Under the pieces are notes generated by a model. It saw only the letters and a program-made list of their open reading frames with translations. It had not been told where the DNA came from and made no database searches. Positions 21,190 through 30,847 of a stretch of 64,000 nt of DNA are shown one piece after another. The position numbers and the translations under genes are program-made. The DNA is from Dactylis glomerata (Eukaryota; Streptophyta; Magnoliopsida; Poales; Poaceae). Every line of letters starts with the position of its first letter. Within the stretch, counting starts at the first letter, position 1. The stretch lies in contig QXEO01000412.1 of the NCBI GenBank assembly GCA_007115705.1, forward strand, positions 1-64,000. Reading direction: 5' to 3'.

Positions 21190-23215
21190 AAACTCCATGC
21201 CGGCGACTTGGTTTCTCTGCCCATCTTCTCTGTGTCCGTGTGCGTGCCCGACGAGCGACGCCATCACTGCCGCCGTCAACCAGCCAAGATACCGAAGTCC
21301 TCCCCGCCGCCGTCATCCAGCGTGGACCCCACAGTCTTCCGATCCACCCGCCGCAGCCCGATCGAACGCCGCTGACTGATCTGCGGCATCCTCGCCGCCG
21401 CCTAACCGGAAACCGGCCATCTCCTCTGTGGCTCAGTCCGTTGGAACGCCACCGCTCTCCTCACCGGCGGATTGGATCCGCCATCCTCAACGACGGGATC
21501 GGAGTCGGCGGCTACCACCCTCCTCGCCCGCAGGATCGGACGCCACTGCCTCAAGGTCAGTCAACTCTTTCTTGGAATTCTTGTACATCCATCAGTCTAC
21601 TGTCTGCAACATCACGTATGAGTCAAATTCATTTTTTTGGAATTTCTGTCACTACTCACTAGTGCCTAATCAAGGTGCACCCTTGTCAAAAGAAATACTG
21701 TAGAATATAGTTGTACTTCTACATTGCACTTTCATTAAATTTCTGGCAAGTTCAACTGGTATGAAATATTCAGCTTGCAATTAGTCCAGATTCATAAATA
21801 GAGTTGTACTTCTACATTGCACTTTCATTGGATTTCCGGCGAGTTCAACAGGTGTGAAAGATTCAGCTTGCAATTAGTCTAGATCCATAAACGTTGTAAA
21901 TTTGCGATCTAAAACTGAATCCCAAATAAGTTTGTGCACAGCTAGTTCACACATGAAAGACAAATATCATCACGTATGACTTCAGTCAAATGTACATATT
22001 TGGTATAAACATCACAAAAGAGCCAAATGTTCATCATTCACACACTGATGCTAAGCCACGAATTATACTCTTTCATTGATAAGGAATTATCTGGTGGCAA
22101 AGAAAAGGTCTTCTAACTCAAAGTTTATTAGTGAGACATCAATTATAGATCCTATAAACACTACTTTTGGTATACTAAGGTTTTCCGGATGAACTCCCAG
22201 AACCCAAAGTAAAAGGTAATAGTAAATGTTACATGATTTGTGCAACTAAGGCTTTCCCAGAACCGAAAGGAGGAGGTAATAAGCAATATGTTAGTACATA
22301 ATTAGTATGCCCACCTTTAATTATTGGCTACACAAAACGGGTGAGATTACTCAATTGCCGACATGCTAGAAATCAGCATGCTGCTTACAGTCTGGCCAAC
22401 AACCAGAATAAGTAATGAGCAGCAGCAATTATTTCAGGATAAAATAACTCACATATAATGACCAATAAGATTCATCACCATGAAAACTGATTTATCAATT
22501 TATCCAGTGAGAAGAACTTCAGGTGACCTCCAGGCAACTGATTGGACCTACATGGGGAGGGAGAGGGAAAATGAAGCTAGGGGGAGTTCCATTAGTTGCA
22601 CAAATCAGTACTTAAATCCCAAAGTGTACATATTCTAGATTTAAATCAGTTATACCTGGGTAAGGTTTACTCCAAGCTATCAGTACTTAAATCCCAAAGT
22701 CTAATAGTTTTGCAAGTGTACATATTCTAGATTTACGAATTTCTTGAAGTACACAATGGTAATATTTATATGATAGGAGCATATTCTCTCCTCTTTTCAG
22801 CTGTATGCTTGTAATGTGATAAATCTTTTAATTGTTTATTCGTATTTCATATGCAGGAAGATATGGCCAATGTGAGTGACGAGTCTAAGGAGTACTATGC
22901 CATCGTCAGCAAGTCGTTTGCTAGCGAGGATAACAGATACTAGTTCTACGACAATTATGCTCTTGAAAAGGGATTTAGTGTGTGGAGAAGCTATGTTGAC
23001 TGGGATGGAGCCAACAAGTAGATAGTTCTGAGGAAGCTCTTCTGTAGTCGTGAAGATTGTCATGAAGAGATCGAATCACATGAAGAGGAAGAGAGAAGAT
23101 AGGAAGAGGAGGCTACAGAATATCATGTGTGTTTGGTAAAGCCAAACTGGTCACTGCAAGAGTCGAGGAAACAGGATGGTGGTTCATCAAGGATTTCATC
23201 GATGAACTGATGTGT
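21190..23215 (+). pseudogene. FAR1/FHY3-like DNA-binding domain pseudogene with a 5' intron
   Basis: Coding part: ATG at 22863 (MANVSDESKEYY), then the start of a FAR1 zinc-binding domain: SFASEDNRY-stop-FYDNYALEKGFSV, later LRKLFCSRE. After a frameshift comes VEETGWWFIKDFID (about 23165-23208). In-frame stops lie near 22941, 23019 and 23097. It ends before the His-rich end of the domain. Upstream, a GC-rich leader (21190-21555) ends at a donor-like CAAG|GTCAGT, and the coding exon follows TTTCATATGCAG, so a ~1.3 kb 5' intron is preserved. FAR1-type proteins are MULE-transposase-derived transcription factors. This copy is a fragment, either of a host gene or of a FAR1-type transposase gene. 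Confidence 0.65.
21709..21895. repeat. Tandem duplication (93 bp unit) in the FAR1-like intron
   Basis: Two copies start with AGTTGTACTTCTACATTGCA at 21709 and 21802 and share TTCAGCTTGCAATTAGTC. Further small duplications lie at 22180-22290 and 22606-22736 (ACTTAAATCCCAAAGT repeated). All are non-coding. Confidence 0.6.
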
Positions 23216-23988
23216 TTCAGGTTACTGCTCATATAAAGAATTCACTTGTGGCCTGCCCCGATATATGTGTAATCAAAGCATTTTGGATATATATAATACC
23301 TAATGACAAGCTACATAGCCAGTTGTATATTCACACAAGTACTTTTACAAATAAACCATAACACTTAAATTAGCATTGTACACAGAGCTCATCAAAGTAT
23401 TGGCATAAGATATCTAAGCCAAGACGAACCTCTAAAAGACAAAGCCGTGATGGCTTCTTTGGCATTTCAGTACTCCTTTAACCCTTCTGCGCTCTGTAAC
23501 ATCTGTTCTCCCAGCTTTGAAAGTTCATCTTTCACTGAAACTTGCCCTGAAGCCTGAAAAATAGAGCAAGGGTGCAGGTTTGCAAAATTAAACACCAGAA
23601 AAACATAATGAGGTTAACTAATGTACATTTCAAACCATGCGATTCATATTCTTGCAGCAAACTAAGACATTGTTGCTTTTTCTCAGCAATCTAAACTAAA
23701 TCGACAAGCATCTATACTCATATAATTGAGTCCTCCTAACTTCAAATTTGAAGAGAAATTAGGCAGTTATGAGCAAGGATTGCAGAACGTCAGAAGTTGA
23801 AATTCTGCTTGAGAACTGAATTGTGAGAAACAATCATGCTACGTTAGAACTTAACAATTCTAAAAAGATGATCATTCCTATACCTCATATATCTGTGTAT
23901 CACAGGCATCAAGCGAGTAATTAACCACAAATTTACAAGGTACTAGCATGCAGATTACAAACAAAGCCTACAATTAAAGGTTGTTGAC
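23216..23988. other. Low-copy-looking DNA with a possible minus-strand terminal exon
   Basis: Mostly AT-rich. At 23467-23553 on the minus strand, an acceptor-like CTATTTTTCAG is followed by 28 sense codons and TGA, reading ASGQVSVKDELSKLGEQMLQ and then SAEGLKEY. It looks like a last exon of a gene whose other exons are not recognised. No database identity is claimed. Confidence 0.3.
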
Positions 23989-24438
23989 TGTTGAGGTCCT
24001 AGCTAGTTTTCACCATGAATCACCAAGGCGACGATGGCAAATATGGCATCTACTTGCTTTCATTGGCGAGCAGCTCTGTCAGGGCCCGGTGGCCGCTGGC
24101 ATCGGCGCCGGAGAAGAGGGAGAAGGTGGAGCCGGCGCTCAGATCTACAACTAGGAAAGGTAAAGTGCAACGACAAAATGAGGCTAGGGTTTTGTTTGTG
24201 GTAGCGTGCCACCCATCCACCCACTCTCCCGGGTTATAAGGAGTCCCCCGAGGAGCCACGCTTAACCCAGAATCACAGCTAATTATAGGTTTATTACAGT
24301 AATCCGCGCTTAGCGCGCCAAAAGTTCAAAAAGGAAGAAGAAGGGTTCTCGGCCGTTGGATGCAGATGAAGCGGTACGAGTCTGGCTGGACCGTTGATCC
24401 TTGTCGTACGCTGAACAGAGAGAGACCGGGTCCTGACA
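23989..24438 (-). repeat. 3' LTR of the chromovirus fragment (about 450 bp)
   Basis: On the minus strand it starts TGTCAGGACCCGGTC, directly after the polypurine tract AAGGGGGGAGCAC, and ends ...CTAGGACCTCAACA. The plus-strand frame at 24015-24239 is an LTR shadow. Confidence 0.65.
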
Positions 24439-25447
24439 GTGCTCCCCCCTTAGCAAAGACCTCAGGGCTTGAATTGCGGAAAGGTGCGTTGAATGAAATC
24501 CGCGTCTCCCAGGTAGCTTCTTCTGGAGTCATGCCCTCCCAGTGTATGAGCCATTGAGGAATGGCAACGTCGTACTCGCCGGCGTTGCGTGGAATCTGCC
24601 TGCGCTGAAGAATGGACAGAGGGTTAGTTTTAACCTTACCATCCGAGGTGACCAGCGGGAGAGATGCATTCGGGACTGCCTTTGGACCAAGATGTTTCTT
24701 CAGCTGATTCACGTGAAAGACATCGTGAGTAGTGTGTTCCTGGGGGTAGCTGAAGCTTGTAAGCTCGTTTGCCCACTAGTTGAAGAATGCGGAAAGGTCC
24801 ATACCACTTTGAGGCGAGCTTCAGTGGATTGCCCGAGCCCAGAGATGTTCTCTGTGGGGCTGCATTTTCAGGTAGACCATGTCGCCTAAGTCGAATGATC
24901 TGGAGTCCTTTTAGGATCTGCATACTTCTTCATAGCGTGTGCGCCTGAGCCAAGTTTTGCTGGAGCACCTTGAGCATGTTGTCTCTGTCGGACAGTGTAA
25001 ACATGGGCTTCTTCAGAAACTGTTTCCGGTAGTGGCAGGTCTGCCAGAAATGAAGGGGGGTATTCATACAAAGCTTGAAATGGAGACATTTTGATTGCCG
25101 TGTGATAACTGCAATTGTACCACCATTCAGCTGTAGGTAGCCAGTCTGCCCATTTTCTTGGTTCAGAGAAAGCCATGCACCTCAAGTATTGTTCCAGGCA
25201 TTGGTTAACTCTTTCTGTCTGGCCATCTGTTTCAGGGTGATAGGCAGTAGAAAAATGGAGGGAGATCTTCATGGAGTGGAAAAAGTTCCTGCCACAGTTT
25301 GCTGGTGAAGATTGCATCTCGTCTGTAGTGATGACTGTAGGAGGACATGCAGTTTGATAATGTTAGACAGGAACAAGTCTGCCACTTTTTGCATGTATAG
25401 GGATGTGATAATGCTATAAAGTGAGCATATTTAGTAAGCCTCGACAA
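24439..25447 (-). pseudogene. Integrase and chromodomain of the chromovirus fragment
   Basis: The integrase core is recognisable from LTKYAHFIALSHPYT (about 25440), AIFTSKLWQELF, HFSTAYHPETDGQTERVNQ (25240-25180) and EWWYNCSYHTAIKMSPFQAL, although two frames are needed. Downstream, LASKWYGPFRILQLVGKRAY is the GPF/Y region. IPQWLIHWEGMTPEEATWE (about 24550) is a chromodomain, which in active elements steers integration to particular chromatin. Frameshifts near 24890 and 25300 and stops make it dead. Confidence 0.75.
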
Positions 25448-26280
25448 TCACCAGGATCACATCCTTGCCCTTAGACTTTGGCAACCCAGATATAAATCCA
25501 TGTGATAGCTGCCATTTGGCTGTTGGGATTGGAAGAGGACCAACAGCCCAGGGTATGAATCTTTTCTGTCTTGGAAATTTGGCAGACAGGGCATTCGAAT
25601 TTTTTGGTCTATGTATTGTCTCCCCATTCTGGGCCAGTTAGAATATTTGTTTGAGTCTTGTTATGTCACTTTGTGCCTGAATGTCCTCCAAAAGCTGAAG
25701 ATTGAAAGGACTCAAATATTTTGTCTTTAAGATTTTGGGATGAACCAATATAATTCTGCCCTTATATCGCAAAATGCCAGATTGACAAGTAAAATTGCAT
25801 GACTTGCTTATCCAGAACTAATTCCTTGTTAACTTGATACAGTGTTCATCACCTGAATAGGAGGATGTAATTTCAGTAGCCATGTGGGAATTGCCATAGT
25901 AGTTGCTGAGCATGATATTTGAGACAAAGGAACAGTTGGTGTTGTATCTGGCTGATATTTCCTGGAGAGGGCATCCGCAGCAGTGTTATCTGTGCCCTTC
26001 TTGTATTGTATCTGAAAATCAAAACTCCAGTAATTTGAGCATAAGCTTGTGCTGAATTCCTTCTAATAACCTCTGACTGGCTAGGTACTTAAGACTGCTT
26101 TGATCTTTTTGATGATGAGTTGGTTGCCAAGAAATAATGGTGCCATTTTTTAAGGCTTCCAGATGGCCATTGCCCTTTTTCATAGACTGATTTTGTCATA
26201 TTGTTTGGTCCCAAACATTTATGAAATAGGCCAAGGTTTGGAGTTTTGCTCAAGCTGCTCCCAGACCGTGGCACATGCAT
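25448..26280 (-). pseudogene. RNase H to integrase linker of the chromovirus fragment
   Basis: Three-frame reading of the minus strand gives ACATVWEQLEQN, MAILEAL/KKWHHYFLGNQLIIKTDQ-like and QRLLEGIQHKL remnants, then FDFQIQYKKGTDNTAADALS (26010-25950), the end of a Gypsy RNase H. A degraded zinc-binding N-terminal integrase region follows (25700-25560). Stops are frequent. Confidence 0.6.
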
Positions 26281-28600
26281 CATCATAGGCATCTTGAGTG
26301 GTTAAGGTTAATGCGAGTATAATTATGAAGCATATGCTTAACAAATCATAAGTTGAAAATCTCGTGTCCCATGAAGTACGAATACCCAAACCTCATGCTA
26401 CTCGACTTTAGGTCCCAAGAAAGTTTCTTGTCATTGTAAGCATACATGTATCATCGAGAATGCCAACGGGGTACCTCTGTGCCTGATAACATGGAACAAG
26501 CCCACATCAAAATGACAAGACAAACATACAATGAACACCTCGGTATCTCTTTTATTTACCATGGTGTATAGCTTTTATTGTGAGATGCGTCATCGAATGT
26601 CCACTATGGGCATGCTGTAAATTTCCACCATGAATGATGCATGGAGTAGATTAGCGGCCCAGGCGTTTTTCTAACACATATACAAACTCCATTGAGCTCA
26701 CAAGTTTCGAATTATTTCACATCGCAGTATCCTAAATAAAAGATCACAATATCAAACTAACTGAGAGAAAGTGCAATGTTGAAAGCTTGCCCCATGACGG
26801 CATGGCTGGGCGAACTTCCAACTTACAACTTGCAAGCATAACATCAACATAAGAGAGCCACAAGGGTCAAATTTATTAAAAGCAATAAAAGTAAAGTGGT
26901 GTGCCGTCAGGTTCGTGAGAGCTTTACTGACTAATTTTCACATAACACAAAAAGTTTAATTTGAAGGATAGATAAAAGCAAGACGAATGTGCTTGGAATA
27001 GCAAATTGCTAATAGGTAGATATGGTGGACACATTGGAAAACTTTGGTTTTTGGGAGTTAGATGCATGAGGAAGTATTCCCTCTCAGTACAAAATGAAGG
27101 CTAGCAAAAGATTGGGACGCGACCAACTAAGAGAGCAATAACGGCCATAATCATGCATAGCGACAAAACATCATTAACCAAAGCATAAAGTGGTATCACA
27201 AGTCAAAAACCAAATGATCATAGAGGCTTATGACGACTTGTTAGAGTCAAACATGTTGTAAGCATGCGCCAAGTCAACCCAAATAAAGCATCAAAGGAGA
27301 AAACCACAATAATATGCTCCCATATAATAAAAACAATGCATGATTCTTTCAAAGGCACATTAAGCAATCTCAGTCATTTGAGACAAGTCATGATACAGCA
27401 AAAACTACTAAGCATACTATCAAAATAACATCAAGCATGACATGCAAAAGTCTAAGCCACAGTCATGAAACTTTTTTCTCTTTTCCAACACCATTCAACC
27501 TTTTTATAACCACTCTTTTGAGATGAAAACCAACATAGACCAGTGGTCTAAATAGTAAATACACCTTGATACAAAGATATAACAATATCTGAAAAAAATC
27601 AAGGCGAAAAATGAAAGCTAAACGCAGTACCAGAAAAAGAGAACACTCGTTGAACGATAAGAGTGAAAACTAGAGTGTTCTTGGCAATGAAAAATGAAGT
27701 GTGTCTTCTCCAAAAGAAATTTGTTGGGGTCCAACCATTTATTGCAGCAAACAAAACAAAAGAAAACTGAAAGCAAAAGTAAAGACGCTCCAAAAAAATG
27801 CATAGTACATGAAACAATAAAAATATAGTGTCTTGAAAGGTGACCTGATTTTTGCCGATGAAGAAGGGGTGCCTCGGGGCATCCCCAAGCTTTGATGCTT
27901 GTACCTCTTGGATATTTATTGGGGTGACATGGGCGTCTCCAAGCTTGAGCTTTTGTCCATACTTCATCTCATCTCATCACTCTCCTTTCCCTACACTTGA
28001 AAACTTCCTACATACAAAACTTCACACAATTCTATTAGCAACATTAGTATAAGCATGACAGTAAATCTACTCTTTTGGTTCAGTTTCAAACTCAAATACA
28101 CCATCCATTAAAGCATAAGCTACTGTAGCAACTTCCTCAAAAGTTCTGTGATCAAAAGAACTCAAAAAGAAAGCGATCGAGAGGCAAACACAAATAGTGG
28201 CAGAAATCTGTCAAAACAGAACAGCTGATAAAGATCGATTTTTTGGAGGACCTTCGGTTTCTCAAATAGAAAAGTGCAAAACTAATAAGAGTTTGGAAAT
28301 AACCTGGGGAATATGCACAAGAAATCGTAGATCAAAAATATATTCTGAGAATTTTTACGAATTTTTACGGTGCAGCGCAGAAATCTGTTTTAGGACAGCA
28401 ACTTCCCTAAATCTTACCTTCCTCAAATTAGAGGTTCTTCTTGGCACAAAAATGAAATAAATAATGATAAGGAGAGGTTATTACAGTAGTAGTAACTTCC
28501 AAGACTCAACAAAAATAAAAAGTACTGAAAAGAAAACATTAGGTTATCTCCCAAGAGTGCTTTTCTTTAACGCCTTTGAGCTAGGCGCAGAAAGTGGAAA
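26281..28600 (-). other. 3' non-coding domain of element E
   Basis: Co-linear with F 53640-57118 in reverse, apart from a hAT element and an expanded (TA)n present only in F. It holds a conserved hairpin block (28530-28595) and two CAAGCTT-G-purine tracts (27880-27946). Frames such as 27599-27967 are not conserved as proteins between E and F. No gene is supported. Confidence 0.7.
28530..28595 (-). other. Conserved non-coding block after the ORF of E (matches F 53672-53737)
   Basis: On the minus strand TCTGCGCCTAGCTCAAAGGC, then GTTAAAGAAAAGCACTCTTG and GGAGATAACC. It is nearly identical to F although the ORFs just upstream are unrelated. The CGCC...GGCG arms can form a small hairpin. A packaging, dimerisation or RNA-processing role is possible but unproven. 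Confidence 0.6.
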
Positions 28601-29194
28601 TCAAGTATTTTCAAATGAAGCATTAAGATCTATTGCAGAAGTCTTTTCAACAAGGAATTGTATTGTATCTGAATGAGTTTTTGAAGATCCCTTATGAACA
28701 CTCTTGGGTTCACTACTTTCATCAAAAGGGTTTTCAGGAACAATCCAATCAAAATTCTTTTCCAAAGCTTCATGCAATCCTACAAGTTTGCAAGGTATTG
28801 GTACTTTGATGTCTTCTTTGGTTGTACCAATAACATTTATACGTAAGCCAACCATATTAAAACACTTAAAAACTTTCCTAGCTTCTATAGCAACATTTCT
28901 AAATTCTCTACGCAAAGTTTCCAAAATAAAATCTTTCTTTTCAGAGTCTTCTATATCATGAAGCTTAAGAAACATTTGTTGCATAAAAGGATTAAGGTTA
29001 ACAAACATAGCCTCCAACATGTGAACTAAATAAGCAGCAGCAAATTCATAACTAGGAGCAAGCTCGGCTAATGATCTATCCTCAACATCTTTATGCATAC
29101 TAACATGATTAAAGAACTCCTCGATGTTACCTTTCTCAATTATAGAACCACTACCTATTGTAAGGTCCTCCAGAGCATACTTAGGGAACAACAT
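28601..29194 (-). CDS. Hypothetical 197-aa protein of element E
   Basis: An intact frame starts with the first ATG of the element's mRNA-like region (MLFPKYALEDLTIGSG), about 40 bases after the K insertion point. The product is largely helical and moderately acidic, with stretches such as NPFMQQMFLKLHDIEDSEKK and a Ser/Lys-rich tail. It has no zinc knuckle, gag or enzymatic motif and is not similar to F's gag. It is the only ORF of E, so it may be a truncated or diverged structural protein, or a family-specific accessory product. No function is assigned. Confidence 0.5.
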   Translation of the reverse strand: MLFPKYALEDLTIGSGSIIEKGNIEEFFNHVSMHKDVEDRSLAELAPSYEFAAAYLVHMLEAMFVNLNPFMQQMFLKLHDIEDSEKKDFILETLRREFRNVAIEARKVFKCFNMVGLRINVIGTTKEDIKVPIPCKLVGLHEALEKNFDWIVPENPFDESSEPKSVHKGSSKTHSDTIQFLVEKTSAIDLNASFENT

Positions 29195-29231
29195 AATGAA
29201 CTAAAAGTAAAAATGATGAAAAACCAACTAT

Positions 29232-29236
29232 CAAAG
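29232..29236. other. Left target-site duplication of element K (CAAAG)
   Basis: CAAAG at 29232-29236 matches CAAAG at 46999-47003 on the other side of K. Confidence 0.9.
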
Positions 29237-29568
29237 TGACGAGGGTTAACTCGACAAATGTCCAATATGAAGGACTTAGGATCGGGGGAATAGGGCGGGA
29301 TGAACTCGAAGGTAAAATCAGTGACACAAGGTGTGTATCGAAAGTAAACGTAAGAGTAAACTTGGTTTGCTTTCAATCTGTCCCTTACCGTCCTCTCCTG
29401 GCCCCTATATATAGGTGGCCAGGTCTCAAGGATCGGGAGGGGTCTGACACAGATTACAATATCGACATACGACATGAACTCATATTTCGACTAGCATTAC
29501 AATTGGGCCTAGCTTAATGGGCCTCAGCGGTACTTAACTAACGGGCTCTATTATCTATACCCTTGTCA
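29237..29568 (-). repeat. 3' LTR of element K (332 bp)
   Basis: Bounded by TGACGAG and CTTGTCA. A minus-strand TATATATA box lies at 29406-29413. The adjoining purine-rich CTCGGGGGCTAC (29569-29580, minus) is the polypurine tract. The plus-strand frame at 29236-29517 is a shadow. Confidence 0.9.
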
Positions 29569-30720
29569 GTAGCCCCCGAGATTCTACCAGAATTGCAGAT
29601 TCGGGTTGAATCTCAAATCTTTATTTCCTCGACTTGATCAATCTTTCGACTTCTTCTTCCTGTATTCAAAAAATAAACACTTTTCATTATATCATTTCAC
29701 AAGGGGTTTTGATGAACAAGCCTGACAACTCTGACGGATCAAGAGGCCAGTTAACTGCCAGAACAGATACTTGTCACCTACTTCAAATTCAATCCCCTTA
29801 GACTTGAATTCAGGAAACCGGTCAAACCCATTCTTTTGCCGCATTTAGGACTTACAAAAAATGAGTCCCAGTGGTTCTCAGGGTACCCAGTGCGTCCACC
29901 AGGATTTTCTTCATGTCATAGACACGGATAATTTCTAGCAGAGCGCATCCATGTGCATATACCGGGCCACACAGGACAGGGGTCTTACCTTCATGATATA
30001 TTTCAATCATGGCATTCAAGCTTTGTCGCGATGACGCAACTCGAGAATCATATATCGCAGCCTTGTTTGACTATTTCAGTTCTAGAAATATTCGGGTTAT
30101 TCAACCTTGATTAATATAGACTCCCTCCCGATGGGAGTAACGATGCTGTCCAAGTCTTCTTTCGCCTTCTTTGCTTTCTTTATGCATGTAAAAATATCGT
30201 CGGGTGCGCGGCCAGCGCTCTCGATGGGAGTAGCCCCCGGGGCTATAATCGAAAACTTGTTTCGAGTATAGGCTCAAATAAATCATCTCTTCTTTGATCA
30301 TCAGATAATAGCTTATTTGATAATATCGTCGGGTGCGCGGCCAGCGCTCCCGATGGGAGTAGCCCCCGAGGCTATAGTCAAATATTTTTGGGTATAGACT
30401 CAAAAAATGAGTTTTTCTTCCTTGATACCTCTGTATCTTTCATAACAATTTTTCATCGACTTCCTTGGTCATCATCAATACGCAAAATGTCATACCAGAC
30501 TTTTGCTGAATTTTTCCCTATTAGTGTCCACAATTGTCACGTTCTTATTTTCCCGTTACTCGAATTCTCGTGACGTCATTAATAGAATCACTCTGTATGT
30601 GATTTGACTGGGCGCTGACTGTTGCTTGTGGGCAGCGTGGTAATTTTACAGTTTTCCTGCCCGTTAGTGGGCTGCTGTTTCCGCTCCTTGCGCCACGTCT
30701 CAGCCCACGTTCCTTCATCA
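29569..30720. other. Region upstream of the antisense gene in K, with tandem repeats
   Basis: No coding sequence. Two ~129 bp spaced copies of ATATCGTCGGGTGCGCGGCC followed by GATGGGAGTAGCCCCCG start at 30194 and 30323. A partial third copy (CCCGATGGGAGTAACG) is near 30128. For the antisense gene this is the 5' flank; for the element it is the stretch just upstream of the polypurine tract. Confidence 0.6.
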
Positions 30721-30726
30721 GGAAGC

Positions 30727-30735
30727 TTTATAAGG
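30727..30735 (+). promoter_or_regulatory. Putative TATA box of the antisense gene in K
   Basis: TTTATAAGG is followed by a C-rich leader and the first ATG codons at 30848 and 30881. This spacing is normal for a plant promoter. It is not part of the LTR, so the antisense gene may have its own internal promoter. Confidence 0.4.
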
Positions 30736-30847
30736 GGGAGAGTGGGGTTTTTACTGTTTACCGGTTCCTCGCTTCTTCCGCCACCACCAGTGTTGCAATC
30801 CTCGTGCGCTTCTAAGCTCCTGCACAGCCCCTGCGCGTAACTCATAG

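Larger units (their letters stand above)
23989..26280 (-). mobile_element. Degenerate chromovirus (Gypsy) fragment, 3' half
   Basis: On the minus strand, from 26280 downwards, come an RNase H remnant, integrase, chromodomain, polypurine tract and 3' LTR. Many stops and frameshifts. The 5' half (LTR, gag, protease, RT) is missing: the sequence switches abruptly to element E at 26281. The bases outside the LTR are TTGAC (23984-23988). Confidence 0.75.

Noticed and set aside
21197..21703. Proline/arginine-rich frames
   Set aside because: They overlap in several phases, contain a likely splice donor and fit a GC-rich 5' leader of the FAR1-like fragment better than a protein.
27599..27967. 122-codon minus-strand frame in E
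   Set aside because: Not conserved as a frame in the co-linear region of F, so it is non-coding sequence.
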